Below, piece by piece: positions 1 to 8,909 of a stretch of 64,000 nt of DNA. Made by a program: the position numbers and the translations under genes. Each line of letters starts with the position of its first letter. Position 1 is the first letter of the stretch. The notes beneath the pieces are model-generated. The model had not been told where the DNA came from, searched no databases, and saw only the letters and a program-made list of their open reading frames with translations. The DNA comes from Raineyella sp. LH-20 (GTDB lineage Bacteria > Actinomycetota > Actinomycetes > Propionibacteriales > Propionibacteriaceae), in the NCBI RefSeq assembly GCF_033110965.1, contig NZ_CP137003.1, positions 3,286,001 through 3,350,000 of the forward strand, written 5' to 3'.

Positions 1-455
1 CGGAAGCCGTTCGAGTCGTCGAAGATCTCACGCGGCAGCGCCACCGGCGAGGTCGGGTTGATCAGCAGGGTCTGCACGATGAGGTTCACCACGAAGGCGG
101 CCACGCCGGCGGCAAGGAACGGGAAGAATCCCCGCAACCAGCCGCCGTGGTGCCGGGACCGGAAGGTCCACATCCGGTTCAACTGGTAGTTCCAGGTGTT
201 CGCGACGAGGAATGCCACGGTCGCGTACAGGTGGTAGAGGCGGACGTTCCACGGGGTGCCGAACAGGTTGAACAGCGGCGTCTCGTAGTGCGGGTAGATC
301 TTCTTGCAGACGATCACCACCAGCAGGTTCACCAGCACACCCGATCCGCCCACGACACCGAACTTGAAGAACTGGCGGATGGTGTAGCCGTACTTCGCCC
401 AGAACGACTTCTGCGGGGCGCTGGTCGTGCGCGGAGCGGGAGGGGTGGTGGTCAC
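1..455 (-). CDS. GtrA-family membrane protein, N-terminal part (runs off left edge)
   Basis: The first about 151 codons of a GtrA-like protein are present; the C-terminus lies outside the window. GtrA proteins are small multi-spanning membrane proteins, often linked to moving polyprenyl-linked sugars for cell-surface glycans. The sequence shows the family pattern: QFFKFGVVGGSGVLVNLLVV (TM1, residues about 25-45), a segment containing FLVANTWNYQLNRMWTF with the conserved N-W/Y-x-x-N-R-x-W-T-F core, then FPFLAAGVAAFVVNLIVQ (next TM). The GTG at 455 is the only start after an in-frame TAG just upstream. No strong ribosome binding site is visible. The substrate cannot be told. Confidence 0.85.
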   Translation of the reverse strand, partial: MTTTPPAPRTTSAPQKSFWAKYGYTIRQFFKFGVVGGSGVLVNLLVVIVCKKIYPHYETPLFNLFGTPWNVRLYHLYATVAFLVANTWNYQLNRMWTFRSRHHGGWLRGFFPFLAAGVAAFVVNLIVQTLLINPTSPVALPREIFDDSNGF

Positions 456-529
456 GGTGGTGCAGGCCTATCGATCGACGGAGTGGTGGATCCGGGGCGC
501 GGGGCCGGCGGATCAGGGGTGCCGGGGGA

Positions 530-1381
530 TCAGTGACGGTTTCGGGGCTGCCGCTGACAGCGTGGACAGCGGAAGGACGAACGGTTCATGAACGCCTCCC
601 GGCGGATCGGGGTGCCACAGCGGGGGCATGGCCGGTCCTCCTGTCCGTACGCGTTGAGGGAACGGTCGAAGTAGCCGCTCTCCCCGTTGACATCGACGTA
701 CAGGGTGTCGAAGGACGTCCCGCCCTGGTCGAGTGCCCGTCCCATGATCGTACGCACCGCCTCGAGGAGGTCACGCGCCCGGGGTGCGGTCAGCACGTCG
801 GTGGCCTGTGCATAGTGCATCCGGGCCAGCCACAGCGACTCGTCGGCGTAGATGTTGCCGATGCCCGACACCAGGGTCTGGTCGAGCAGGGCGCGCTTGA
901 CGCCGGTCCGCCGGCGACGGAGCGCCCGGACCACCGCGTCGGCGTCGTACGCCTCCTCGAACGGGTCAGGCGCGATGTGGGCGATCTCGGGCGGTACACC
1001 GTCATCGGCCTCGCTGACCAGCAGTCCGCCGAACATTCGCTGGTCGCAGAATCTCACCTCAGGGCCCTCGTCGGCGAAAGCCAGGCGGACCCGGACGTGG
1101 GCCTGGTCGGGCGCGCCCGGCGCGTCCACCCGGAACTGTCCGCTCATGCCGAGGTGGGCGAGGACAGCCTCCCCCGAGTCGAGCGGGAACCACAGGTACT
1201 TGCCGCGCCGCGCCGGCTCACCGAACGTACGCCCCACCAGCCGGGCCGCGAAATCCGCCGGACCGCCCGGCTGGCGTCGCACCGGACGGGGATGGAGGAC
1301 CTCCACCGCCGCGACCGTACGACCGACGAGGTGCGGCGCAAGACCGCGCCGCACCACCTCGACCTCAGGCAATTCAGGCAT
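530..1381 (-). CDS. mutM: Formamidopyrimidine-DNA glycosylase (Fpg/MutM)
   Basis: Bifunctional base-excision repair enzyme that removes 8-oxoguanine and other oxidised purines and nicks the abasic site. The 283-residue length is normal. The protein begins [13 protein letters not shown], giving the catalytic N-terminal proline (after Met removal) and the following Glu; a lysine occurs in GKYLWF near residue 60. The C-terminal zinc finger has two CPRC pairs (PCPRCGTPI and FRCPRCQ) in the last 35 residues. It lies 11 nt downstream of rnc and is the last gene of yceD-rpmF-rnc-mutM, the usual actinobacterial arrangement. I see no clear terminator after it. Confidence 0.97.
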   Translation of the reverse strand: MPELPEVEVVRRGLAPHLVGRTVAAVEVLHPRPVRRQPGGPADFAARLVGRTFGEPARRGKYLWFPLDSGEAVLAHLGMSGQFRVDAPGAPDQAHVRVRLAFADEGPEVRFCDQRMFGGLLVSEADDGVPPEIAHIAPDPFEEAYDADAVVRALRRRRTGVKRALLDQTLVSGIGNIYADESLWLARMHYAQATDVLTAPRARDLLEAVRTIMGRALDQGGTSFDTLYVDVNGESGYFDRSLNAYGQEDRPCPRCGTPIRREAFMNRSSFRCPRCQRQPRNRH

Positions 1382-1392
1382 CGTCGACCATC

Positions 1393-2208
1393 TCAGGCGG
1401 GGTCGGTGGCCCGGCCCCCCGGAGCGGTGTCGAGCACCGCAGGGGCGGACGCGTCACCGGCCGTGTCGTCTGTCGCGGTGCCGGCGTCAGCGGCCGCGCG
1501 GGCCTCCTGCTCGGCGTGCAGCGCCCGGTAGGCCGTCTCGGCGGCCTCCTGTTCGGCGTACTTCTTCGAACGTCCGGTGCCCGGGCCGAAGAGTCGGTCA
1601 CCGACCCGGACGTGGGCGGTGAACCGCTTGTCATGGTCCGGCCCGGCCGAGGTGACCTCGTACACCAGTGAGTCCGCCCCCACGTCGGCGGCGATCTCCT
1701 GCAACGAGGTCTTCCAGTCGAGCCCCGCCCCCATCGTCGCCGCTTCGCTGATCAGGTCGTCGAGGACGTGATGCACGAACGTACGGGCACCGTCGATGCC
1801 GTACTGGACGTGGATCGCCCCGATGATCGCCTCCATCGCGTCGGCCAACAGCGAGTCCTTGTCCCGGCCACCGGTGGTCAGCTCACCCCGCCCGAGGCGG
1901 AGCAGCCCACCGACGCCCAGCGTCCGCGCCACCCGAGCGAGGGCCTGGGTCGACACGACCGCGGCACGGAGCTTGGCCAGCCGCCCCTCGGCGAGATCGG
2001 GGTACGAGGTGAAGATGTGCTCGGTCACGACAACGCCCAGCACGGAATCCCCCAGGAATTCGAGCCGTTCGTTCGTCGGGATCCGGCCATGCTCGTAGGC
2101 GTACGACCGATGAGTCAGGGCGAGTTCGAAGAGCTGGGGGTCGGGTGCGACCCCCAGCTCTTCGAGAAGCTGTTCAGCTGTGGAGGCGGGTGCTACACCG
2201 CCGGTCAC
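1393..2208 (-). CDS. rnc: Ribonuclease III
   Basis: Double-strand-specific endoribonuclease that processes rRNA precursors and structured mRNAs. Residues 46-56 hold the signature [11 protein letters not shown] with the acidic metal ligands; a second acidic patch follows at about residue 120 ([14 protein letters not shown]). A double-stranded RNA binding domain covers about residues 165-232 (from DWKTSLQE to AETAYRAL). The last 35 residues are an Ala/Thr/Asp-rich tail of no recognised function. The gene starts 2 nt after the rpmF stop, so translation is probably coupled. Length (271) is slightly above the family norm because of the tail. Confidence 0.96.
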   Translation of the reverse strand: MTGGVAPASTAEQLLEELGVAPDPQLFELALTHRSYAYEHGRIPTNERLEFLGDSVLGVVVTEHIFTSYPDLAEGRLAKLRAAVVSTQALARVARTLGVGGLLRLGRGELTTGGRDKDSLLADAMEAIIGAIHVQYGIDGARTFVHHVLDDLISEAATMGAGLDWKTSLQEIAADVGADSLVYEVTSAGPDHDKRFTAHVRVGDRLFGPGTGRSKKYAEQEAAETAYRALHAEQEARAAADAGTATDDTAGDASAPAVLDTAPGGRATDPA

Positions 2209-2210
2209 GA

Positions 2211-2402
2211 TCAGGCTTCCAGGACCTGACGACGCTCACCGCGCGGGCCGTACTGGCCGCACTCGGGGCACGCGGTGTGCGGCAGGTGCTTGGCACGGCA
2301 GGCCGGGTTGGCGCAGGTGACCAGGGTCGGCACAGCGGCCTTCCACTGGGAACGACGATTCCGCGTGTTGGAGCGGGACATCTTCCGCTTGGGAACTGCC
2401 AC
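2211..2402 (-). CDS. rpmF: 50S ribosomal protein L32
   Basis: 63-residue ribosomal protein of the large subunit. After the GTG start the protein reads [16 protein letters not shown], the usual L32 opening, and then carries C-ANPA-C and CPEC pairs, the cysteine set of zinc-binding L32. The start at 2402 is chosen because AGGAGA lies 5-8 nt upstream and homologous L32 proteins begin there; a longer frame upstream has no support. It follows yceD after 124 nt and has its own promoter-like sequence in that gap. Confidence 0.96.
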   Translation of the reverse strand: MAVPKRKMSRSNTRNRRSQWKAAVPTLVTCANPACRAKHLPHTACPECGQYGPRGERRQVLEA

Positions 2403-2465
2403 GGGTCTCTCCTTCTGTCTCTGGGTGCATGCACGCCATCCGGTCGCGTGCAGACGCAAGCGACC

Positions 2466-2495
2466 ACTATAGACGTCGGCACACCGGGGGTGCAA
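2466..2495 (-). promoter_or_regulatory. Promoter candidate for rpmF-rnc-mutM
   Basis: On the minus strand TTGCAC (2490-2495) and TATAGT (2466-2471) are separated by 18 nt, close to the sigma-A pattern. The predicted RNA would have a leader of about 57 nt before the rpmF GTG. This would let rpmF, rnc and mutM be expressed apart from yceD. Confidence 0.5.
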
Positions 2496-2526
2496 ACGGC
2501 GCAGGGTCGGCGCCGGATGAGGTGAC

Positions 2527-3189
2527 TCAGTCGTCGACCGCGCCCGGACGGCCCTCGTCGCCCGCGGCCTCGTCCGGCACGTGGTCGGTGTCGTCGTCCC
2601 CGTTCTCGTCGTCCTCGTCCGCCTCGTTCCGGTCCGACCCGGCCCAGCCGCTCAGCGCACCCCAGCGGGCATCGGTCGCCGGGCCGTGGGTGTGGTCGGG
2701 ATCCTCGTTGAGGTTGGCGCCGCACTCCGGACACAGACCGGCGCAGTCCTCGCGGCACAACGGCGTGAAGGGGAGGTCCAGGACGACCGCATCGCGCAAG
2801 GTGGGCTCGAGGTCGAGCAGTTCCCCCTGCATCCGGGCCAGGTCCTCGTCATCGTCGTCGACGCTCTGGTCCTGATAGAGGAAGAGCTCCTGGAGGTCGA
2901 CCTCGGTCTCGTCCTTCAGCGGGGTGAGGCAGCGGGAGCACTCCCCTTCGAGACGTACGGTCGCCAGACCTGTCACCAGCACACCCTCGCTGACTGATTC
3001 CAGCCGCAGGTCCAGGTCGATCGGGGCTCCGGTGGGGATGCCGATGAGCGCGTTCCCGATGCCCTCCGGGGCGGGCACGGACTCCCGGACCTCACGCAAC
3101 GCCCCGGCCCGGCGCCCCAGGTCATGGGTGTCGAGGACGAGCGGGGATCGGGCGTCCAGGTGGCCGGCGGACGTGCGGTGGGTGGTCAT
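2527..3189 (-). CDS. yceD: YceD/DUF177 family protein
   Basis: 220-residue member of the DUF177/YceD family, whose members are implicated in accumulation of 23S rRNA and are usually encoded next to rpmF, as here. Visible hallmarks are a central [10 protein letters not shown] motif (residues about 82-91), a following acidic stretch LQELFLY, and a C-terminal [16 protein letters not shown] cysteine cluster. The last about 35 residues are very acidic ([12 protein letters not shown]). The start is supported by TACACT exactly 6 nt before the ATG, suggesting a leaderless mRNA. Exact molecular role is unproven. Confidence 0.88.
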   Translation of the reverse strand: MTTHRTSAGHLDARSPLVLDTHDLGRRAGALREVRESVPAPEGIGNALIGIPTGAPIDLDLRLESVSEGVLVTGLATVRLEGECSRCLTPLKDETEVDLQELFLYQDQSVDDDDEDLARMQGELLDLEPTLRDAVVLDLPFTPLCREDCAGLCPECGANLNEDPDHTHGPATDARWGALSGWAGSDRNEADEDDENGDDDTDHVPDEAAGDEGRPGAVDD

Positions 3190-3195
3190 GGTGGG

Positions 3196-3201
3196 AGTGT
3201 A
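3196..3201 (-). promoter_or_regulatory. -10 box of leaderless yceD promoter
   Basis: TACACT on the minus strand lies 6 nt before the yceD ATG (3189), the spacing expected if transcription starts at the A of the start codon. No convincing -35 element is seen, which is common in actinobacteria. Confidence 0.55.
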
Positions 3202-3311
3202 TGTCCCGGGCGTCGCGGCCGGTGCGCGCGACGGCGGCCGGCCGATGTCTGCACCCTCTCCTACGCTGGAGACCGGACGGGACGTGCGGACCCGACCGGG
3301 AGGGACGATCG

Positions 3312-5501
3312 ATGACGGCGCTGGGCGGCTGGCGGTCCGAGACGTACGCGGCGCTGGACCAGCGGATCGGTCTGGTCGTCGGTGCTCAGGAGAAGGCGTT
3401 CACTGCGTTGGGACTGCACACCGTCGGCGACCTGATGCACCACGTTCCTCGCCGCTATGTGGTCGGGACGGAGCTGAGCGACCTGTCCGACCTCCAGGTC
3501 GGCACGCACGTCGCGCTGCTGGCCCGGGTCGCCGAGGTGCACCCGCATCCCGGTCCGCCGGGAAAGAAGAGCCGCGGACGACTCGAGGTGCAGCTCACCG
3601 ACGGCCGCCACCGGCTGTCTGCCACCTTCTTCGGCGCCAACCACCTGCTGGACTGGTGGCAGCGCTCCCTCACGCCAGGCGCCCGTGGCATCTTCTCCGC
3701 GAAGGTCGGCGAGTTCCGGGGCCAGCCCCAGCTGGGTCACCCCGACTACGTGATCGTCGACGAGCAGGGCTTCTTCGTCGCAGGCTCGGACCGCAACCGG
3801 TCGATGGCCAGTGTGTTCCGCGGCGGGCCGATCGGCATCTACCCGGCCAGCGCCAAGCTGCCGACCTGGGACATCGCCGAGGCGGCCGGTCTGGCCTTGC
3901 ACGCCCTCGGCGACCTGCCCGATCCGTGGCCGTCCTGGGTCCGTGAGCGAGCAGAGCTGCCGCCTCTCAGCGAGGCGCTGCAGGCGGTGCACCGGCCCTC
4001 CACGCTGGCCGAGGTCGACGCCGGACTGGCCCGCCTCGCCTTCGACGAGGCGCTCGAGGTCCAGCTCACCATGGCCTATCGGCGCGCAGACCGCACCCTG
4101 TTGGCCGCGGCGCCGCGCCGGGCGGCCGATGGCGGACTGCTCAGCACCTTCGACGCCCGCCTGCCGTTCGAGCTCACCGACGGCCAGCAGCAGGTGAGCC
4201 GGGAGATCGAGGCCGACCTCGCCGGGGACGTGGCCATGCAGCGCCTGCTCCAGGGCGAGGTCGGGTCGGGCAAGACGGTGGTCGCGCTGCGGGCGATGCT
4301 CGCGGTGGTCGATGCCGGCGGCCAGGCCGCCCTGCTGGCACCCACCGAGGTGCTGGCGGTGCAGCACTACCACTCGATCACCACGATGCTGGGCGACATC
4401 GCGGCCGGCGGGATGCTCGGCGGCACCCGGGTGACGCTGCTGACCGGATCGATGACCGGCGCCCAGAAGAAACGCAGCCAGCTCGCGATCGCCTCCGGCG
4501 AGGCGGGGATCGTCATCGGCACCCACGCGCTGCTCTCCGAGGCCGTCCAGTTCGCCGATCTGGGTCTGGTGGTCGTCGACGAGCAGCATCGCTTCGGGGT
4601 GGAGCAGCGTAACGCCCTGACCGCCAAGGCCGACCTGCACCCGCACGTCCTGGTGATGACCGCCACGCCGATCCCACGGTCCGTGGCGCTGACGATCTAC
4701 GGCGACCTGGAGGTGTCGACCCTCCGCGAAGTCCCCGCCGGCCGAGCCGACGTCATCACCACCGTCGTCGACGTCACCGCCCACCCTCGGTGGGTCGACC
4801 GGGCGTGGGAGCGGGCCCGGGAGGAGGTGGCGAACGGACGCCAGGTCTTCGTCGTCTGTCCACGGATCTCCCCCGAGGGCGACGCGGTCGACCCGGTCAA
4901 TGGGTGGTCACTGGAGGAGGTCGTCGACCGGCTGCACCGTACGCCCCTGAACGATGTACGGATCGGTGTGTTGCACGGTCAGTTGCCGACCGAGGAGAAG
5001 GACCGGGTGATGGCCCAGTTCTCCGCCGGTGACCTCGACGTCCTGGTGGCAACGACCGTGATCGAGGTCGGCGTGGATGTGCCGAATGCGTCGATGATGG
5101 TGATCTGCGACGCCGCCCGGTTCGGCATCTCCCAGCTGCACCAGTTGCGCGGACGGATCGGCCGGGGTCGGTTTCCCGGGCTGTGCCTGCTGCTCGCCGC
5201 CACCCGGGAGGAGAGTGGCGCGGAGAACAGCATGGCACGCCTGGAAGGACTCGCCGCCACCCGCGACGGCTTCGCGCTGGCGGACCTCGACCTGGAACAG
5301 CGCCGTGAGGGCAACGTGCTCGGCACCACCCAGGCCGGGGCCCACACCGGGATGCGACTGCTGAACGTGACCCGAGACGCCGACCTCATCGGCTTCGCCC
5401 GCGACATCGCCGAGCAGGCCGTCCGTGACGATCCCGAGGCCGCCACGCCGGGGTTCCACGACGCCATCCGCCGGATGGAACTGGTCAGCCTGGACGAATG
5501 A
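3312..5501 (+). CDS. recG: ATP-dependent DNA helicase RecG
   Basis: 729-residue superfamily-2 helicase that remodels stalled replication forks and branch-migrates Holliday junctions. The N-terminal wedge/OB domain (about residues 50-150) is followed by Walker A GEVGSGKTVVA (about residue 314), the DEQH box VVVDEQHRFG (about 420), TATPIPR (motif III) and the C-terminal helicase motif QLRGRIGRG. The ATG at 3312 is chosen over an upstream in-frame ATG at 3201 because GGGAGGGA precedes it with 6-7 nt spacing and homologues begin near here. A -10-like TACGCT lies at 3262-3267. It diverges from yceD; in many actinobacteria it follows rpmB and a DAK-domain gene, but rpmB is 5 kb away here. Confidence 0.96.
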   Translation: MTALGGWRSETYAALDQRIGLVVGAQEKAFTALGLHTVGDLMHHVPRRYVVGTELSDLSDLQVGTHVALLARVAEVHPHPGPPGKKSRGRLEVQLTDGRHRLSATFFGANHLLDWWQRSLTPGARGIFSAKVGEFRGQPQLGHPDYVIVDEQGFFVAGSDRNRSMASVFRGGPIGIYPASAKLPTWDIAEAAGLALHALGDLPDPWPSWVRERAELPPLSEALQAVHRPSTLAEVDAGLARLAFDEALEVQLTMAYRRADRTLLAAAPRRAADGGLLSTFDARLPFELTDGQQQVSREIEADLAGDVAMQRLLQGEVGSGKTVVALRAMLAVVDAGGQAALLAPTEVLAVQHYHSITTMLGDIAAGGMLGGTRVTLLTGSMTGAQKKRSQLAIASGEAGIVIGTHALLSEAVQFADLGLVVVDEQHRFGVEQRNALTAKADLHPHVLVMTATPIPRSVALTIYGDLEVSTLREVPAGRADVITTVVDVTAHPRWVDRAWERAREEVANGRQVFVVCPRISPEGDAVDPVNGWSLEEVVDRLHRTPLNDVRIGVLHGQLPTEEKDRVMAQFSAGDLDVLVATTVIEVGVDVPNASMMVICDAARFGISQLHQLRGRIGRGRFPGLCLLLAATREESGAENSMARLEGLAATRDGFALADLDLEQRREGNVLGTTQAGAHTGMRLLNVTRDADLIGFARDIAEQAVRDDPEAATPGFHDAIRRMELVSLDE

Positions 5502-5539
5502 CCGGCCATCGATGACGGCTCGATCGTCGGCACCGACCA

Positions 5540-5578
5540 GTGACCCCGGCGGGCGGGTCTTGTCGACGCCGGGGTCAC
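5540..5578. terminator. Bidirectional hairpin between recG and the PPOX gene
   Basis: GTGACCCCGGCG (5540-5551) pairs perfectly with CGCCGGGGTCAC (5567-5578) across a 15-nt loop. It lies between convergent genes, 39 nt after the recG stop and 11 nt beyond the stop of the minus-strand gene. There is no U tract, as usual in high-GC actinobacteria. Confidence 0.75.
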
Positions 5579-5588
5579 CGCCCAGGGC

Positions 5589-6020
5589 TCAGAGGTGCCA
5601 AGCCTCCGGCTCGTCGCCGAATCGGAACCGCCGGCCGGAGACGTAGCGCGGCCGGATCCGTACGTAGATGGTCTTGATGGTGGGCACCCAGGGACGCAGT
5701 GGCAGCTGCTCCACCCGCTCGACCTCCGCCGGGTCCTCGAGCACCTCCGCGTCGCCGTGCACCACGATGCTCCAGCCACCCTCGCCGGCGTACGCATCGA
5801 CCTCGAAGGCGACCCGCGAGTTCACCGTCAGCTCGAAGAGCTTGCTGCCCTGGGCGGTGCGGAAGACCACCGTCTCCCCGTCCAGAACGTAATTGACCGG
5901 GAACATCTCGATGTCATCACCGATGGTGGTGGCCAGCCGCCCGAGCGGCTCCTGTGCCAGCAGGGCCCAGGCCTCCTCGTCGCTCATCACCGTGACTGCT
6001 TCGTTCTCGACGTACGCCAT
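5589..6020 (-). CDS. Pyridoxamine 5'-phosphate oxidase-family (flavin-binding split-barrel) protein
   Basis: 143-residue single-domain protein of the PPOX / FMN- or F420-binding split-barrel superfamily. Supporting features are PLGRLATTIGDDIEMFPVNY (residues about 26-45), the VVFRTAQGSKL strand and turn typical of nitroreductase-like members of this superfamily, and VAFEVDAYA followed by WSIVVHGDAEVL. GGAGGGAG lies 6 nt before the ATG. Substrate and cofactor cannot be decided from sequence. It is a single gene, convergent with recG and divergent from rsmD. Confidence 0.82.
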   Translation of the reverse strand: MAYVENEAVTVMSDEEAWALLAQEPLGRLATTIGDDIEMFPVNYVLDGETVVFRTAQGSKLFELTVNSRVAFEVDAYAGEGGWSIVVHGDAEVLEDPAEVERVEQLPLRPWVPTIKTIYVRIRPRYVSGRRFRFGDEPEAWHL

Positions 6021-6124
6021 GACCGCTCCCTCCGTGACCCGGCCAATGGGCGGCTCACCACGGGCCGCACTGCACCGGTGACCCGGAGTTTATCCAGCGG
6101 GCGGGGCAGCAGGAGCGTCCTCGG

Positions 6125-6130
6125 TAGCCT
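6125..6130 (+). promoter_or_regulatory. -10 box of leaderless rsmD promoter
   Basis: TAGCCT lies 7 nt before the GTG start of rsmD (6138). No Shine-Dalgarno sequence is present before that GTG, so a leaderless transcript for the rsmD-coaD-M20 run is likely. Confidence 0.55.
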
Positions 6131-6137
6131 GTCGGAT

Positions 6138-6698
6138 GTGACACGCATCATCGCCGGATCCCACGGTGGCCGACGCCTCACCACCCCACCGGGGGCCCGG
6201 ACCCGCCCCACCACGGACCGGGTGCGGGAGGCGGTGTTCTCCGCACTGGAGTCCTGGTCGGCCGACGGGCTGACCGGGCTGGCCTTCCTCGACCTCTACG
6301 CCGGCTCCGGCGCGATGGCCCTGGAGGCGGCCAGCCGCGGTGCCCGACCCGTGACGGCGGCCGAGTCGGACCGACGCACTGCGGAGGTGATCCGGCGCAA
6401 CGCCCGCGAACTCGGTCTGACGATCGATCTCCGGACGACGCCGGTGGAGGAGCTGCTGGCCGGCACTGCTCCCCGGGCGTACGACATCATCTGGGCCGAT
6501 CCGCCCTACCCGGTGCCGACCGAACAGCTGGAGCAGGTGCTCGGCCGGGTCTGGGCCACCGGTTGGCTCGCCGCCGACGGCCTGCTCGTGGTCGAACGAT
6601 CCTCCCGCGACCGGGACCCGCAGTGGCCGGACGGCATCGATGCCTGGTCGCGTCGCTATGGTGAGACAACGATCCACTACGCCCAGGAGGCCCGGTGA
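6138..6698 (+). CDS. rsmD: 16S rRNA (guanine(966)-N(2))-methyltransferase RsmD
   Basis: 186-residue SAM-dependent methylase that modifies G966 of 16S rRNA. The start VTRIIAGSHGGRRL and the substrate-binding RPTTDRVREAVFSAL are typical of RsmD. The SAM loop DLYAGSGAMALEA is at about residues 50-62 and the catalytic ADPPYPVP (DPPY type of N6/N2 methylases) at about 118-125. The GTG start is fixed by the -10 box 7 nt upstream and by homology to the N-terminal TRIIAG motif. It overlaps coaD by 4 nt (GTGA), indicating translational coupling. Confidence 0.94.
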   Translation: MTRIIAGSHGGRRLTTPPGARTRPTTDRVREAVFSALESWSADGLTGLAFLDLYAGSGAMALEAASRGARPVTAAESDRRTAEVIRRNARELGLTIDLRTTPVEELLAGTAPRAYDIIWADPPYPVPTEQLEQVLGRVWATGWLAADGLLVVERSSRDRDPQWPDGIDAWSRRYGETTIHYAQEAR

Positions 6699-7210
6699 AG
6701 GTCATCTGCCCCGGCTCGTTCGACCCGGTGACACACGGTCACCTCGACATCATCGAGCGCTCCGCCCGATCCTTCGACGAGGTGGTGGTCGGGGTCGGTC
6801 GCAACACGTCGAAGAACGGACTGTTCACCCTCGACGACCGACTGTCGATGCTCACCCAGGCCTGCGCGCATCTGCCGAACGTGATGGTCGACCCGATCGA
6901 CGGCCTGCTCGCCGAATACTGCCGGACCCACGGCGTGGGCGCCATCGTCAAGGGACTGCGGTTCGCCTCCGACTTCGACTACGAGCTGCAAATGGCCCAG
7001 ATGAACAAGCAGCTCACCGGCGTGGAGACGATCCTCCTGCCGACGGCGGCCCAGTGGTCCTTCGTCTCCTCCACCCTGGTGCGCGAGATCGCCCTGATGG
7101 ACGGCGATGTCTCCACCTTCGTCCCGGACTTCGTGGTGACCGCCCTCAAGGTCCAGGCCGACCACCGACGCAACGAGGCCGCGGCACCCGGTGAGGAGGC
7201 AACGTCATGA
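6695..7210 (+). CDS. coaD: Phosphopantetheine adenylyltransferase
   Basis: 171-residue enzyme catalysing the penultimate step of coenzyme A synthesis (4'-phosphopantetheine + ATP to dephospho-CoA). The N-terminal CPGSFDPVTHGHLDIIERS contains the nucleotidyltransferase T/HxGH motif; VGRNTSKNGLF and the C-terminal VSSTLVREIA match the ATP-binding motif of the family. GTG start overlaps the rsmD stop; its own stop overlaps the next ATG. The rsmD-coaD pair is a standard bacterial arrangement. Confidence 0.96.
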   Translation: MKVICPGSFDPVTHGHLDIIERSARSFDEVVVGVGRNTSKNGLFTLDDRLSMLTQACAHLPNVMVDPIDGLLAEYCRTHGVGAIVKGLRFASDFDYELQMAQMNKQLTGVETILLPTAAQWSFVSSTLVREIALMDGDVSTFVPDFVVTALKVQADHRRNEAAAPGEEATS

Positions 7211-8394
7211 CCCGGCCCTGGGGACGCCTCGACGACCGCGCCGTCGCTTGGCTCGAGCGGCTGCTCACCCACGACACCACCAGCAGACTGTCCAATCTCC
7301 CGGTGGCCGAGCTGATCGCCGACGAGTGCCGCACCCTCGGCATCGCCGTGCAACTGCGCCCCGACGCCACCGGTCGGAAGGCCAATCTGATCGCCACCCT
7401 GCCCGCCGCCGACGGCACCACCGACGGCGGCATCGCACTCAGCGGCCATATGGACACCGTGCCCGTCGACGGTCAGGAGTGGACCTCCGACCCGTACGCC
7501 CCAGAGGTCCGCGACGGCCGGCTCCAGGCCCGCGGCGCGGCCGACATGAAAGGTTTCCTGGCCCTGGTCACCGCCGCGCTGCCGCGGTTCGCCGCCGCCC
7601 GGCTGGCCGAGCCGGTGCACCTGGCCTTCACCTTCGACGAGGAGCTCGCGGCCCGTGGCGCGGCCCAGATGATCGGCGATCTCGCCGCGCTGGGCGTACG
7701 GCCCCGCGCCTGCATCGTCGGCGAGCCCACCTCGATGCGGGTGATCACCGGGCACAAGTCGGTCACCATCGTCCGGATCGATGTCCGGGGCCGGTCCGCC
7801 CACTCCTCACTGCCCGCATCCGGCTGCAATGCCGTCGAGTACGCCGCCCGGATGTGCACCGCCTTCCGGGCGATCACCGACGGCTGGCGCACCGAGGGGC
7901 CGTACGATCCCGACTACGGGGTGCCGTACTCCACCGGAGGGATCATGACGATCGACGGTGGGACCGCCCGCAACATCGTTCCTGAGCGGTGCACGGTGGT
8001 GCTGGAGTTCCGCACCGTCCCCGCCGTCGAGCCGACCGACGTCGTCGCCCGGCTGCGGGAGGAAGCTGCCGAGCTCACCCGGCAGATGCAGGCCGAACAG
8101 CCCGGCACCGGGATCGACGTGGTTGTCGAGGACATGGTGCCCACCCTCGCCACCACGCAGGACTCGCCCGCCACCCGCGCCGCGATCGCCTACGGTGGGA
8201 TTCCCAGCGACGAGCACGTGACGTACGGCACCGACGGCGGCGCCTTCCACGCCGCGGGGATCGAGACGGTGATCTGCGGTCCCGGCGACATCGCCCAGGC
8301 CCACGGGGTGGACGAGTACGTCGAGATCCGCCAGCTCGAGGCGTGCCAGGACTTCCTGGCGACGATGCTCGACCGCCTGTCCGTCGCCCACTGA
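7207..8394 (+). CDS. M20-family deacylase, acetylornithine deacetylase (ArgE)-like
   Basis: 395-residue M20 zinc amidohydrolase. Metal-site motifs appear in order: GHMDTVPVD (about 80-88), GRLQARGAADMKGF with the bridging Asp, TFDEE with catalytic and ligand Glu, GEPTSMRV, and QAHGVDEYVE with the last His near the end. The pattern GHxDTVPVDGQEWTSDP resembles ArgE/acetylornithine deacetylase more than DapE, but M20 specificity is hard to assign; N-acyl amino acid or succinyl-DAP substrates are alternatives. The ATG overlaps the coaD stop (ATGA), so it is the third gene of a coupled run. Confidence 0.8.
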   Translation: MTRPWGRLDDRAVAWLERLLTHDTTSRLSNLPVAELIADECRTLGIAVQLRPDATGRKANLIATLPAADGTTDGGIALSGHMDTVPVDGQEWTSDPYAPEVRDGRLQARGAADMKGFLALVTAALPRFAAARLAEPVHLAFTFDEELAARGAAQMIGDLAALGVRPRACIVGEPTSMRVITGHKSVTIVRIDVRGRSAHSSLPASGCNAVEYAARMCTAFRAITDGWRTEGPYDPDYGVPYSTGGIMTIDGGTARNIVPERCTVVLEFRTVPAVEPTDVVARLREEAAELTRQMQAEQPGTGIDVVVEDMVPTLATTQDSPATRAAIAYGGIPSDEHVTYGTDGGAFHAAGIETVICGPGDIAQAHGVDEYVEIRQLEACQDFLATMLDRLSVAH

Positions 8395-8503
8395 GCCGGG
8401 ATTTCCCAGATCCGGGCGGGTCCGCTAGTCTGTACCGGTTGCTATCGTGCCGTGATCCGTACGACACGACGGGACTGACACGTTTCCAGAAGGAGAACCA
8501 CCA

Positions 8504-8689
8504 ATGGCTGCCGTATGTGACGTCTGCGCCAAGGGCCCGGGCTTTGGACACAACGTGCCTTGGTCGAAGAAGAAGACGAATCGTCGTTGGAACCCGAACA
8601 TCCAGCGCGTCCGCGTGACGATGAACGGGACGACCAAGCGCATGAACGTGTGCACCTCCTGCCTCAAGGCCGGCAAGGTCTCTCGCTGA
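8504..8689 (+). CDS. rpmB: 50S ribosomal protein L28
   Basis: 61-residue L28. The sequence [20 protein letters not shown], then [13 protein letters not shown] and [12 protein letters not shown] are characteristic; the two CxxC pairs mark the cysteine-containing (zinc) form. AGAAGGAGAA lies 6-8 nt upstream of the ATG. A possible -10, TAGTCT, lies about 75 nt upstream near 8427. L28 is commonly followed by DAK-domain and recG genes in actinobacteria, but here it stands alone before rpsO. Confidence 0.96.
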   Translation: MAAVCDVCAKGPGFGHNVPWSKKKTNRRWNPNIQRVRVTMNGTTKRMNVCTSCLKAGKVSR

Positions 8690-8731
8690 CCCTGCCCTGA
8701 CGGGATCCGCGACCGGCCCCCGTCATCGGGT

Positions 8732-8772
8732 CACTCCGCAACGGAGTGCCCCACCCGCTCCGCCCACGGAGC
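8732..8772 (+). promoter_or_regulatory. Two tandem related hairpins in the rpmB-rpsO gap
   Basis: CACTCCG-CAA-CGGAGTG (8732-8748, 7-bp stem) is followed 8 nt later by GCTCCG-CCCA-CGGAGC (8757-8772, 6-bp stem). Both share the core CTCCG/CGGAG, so the left arm of the first could pair with the right arm of the second to give an alternative structure. They may terminate rpmB or act in the rpsO leader, where S15 autoregulation is known in several bacteria. This is inference only. Confidence 0.45.
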
Positions 8773-8909
8773 ACCGCTCCCCCGGGAGCATTTCGACCCA
8801 GTCGGCACCGAGCCGGCGACCTGTCCCCCTGCCGTTCGATCGGCCGCGGAAGCCCAAGAGCTGTGACCACTCAGCGCCGCGCAACGGGAATGACGAAAGG
8901 AGTGCAGCC

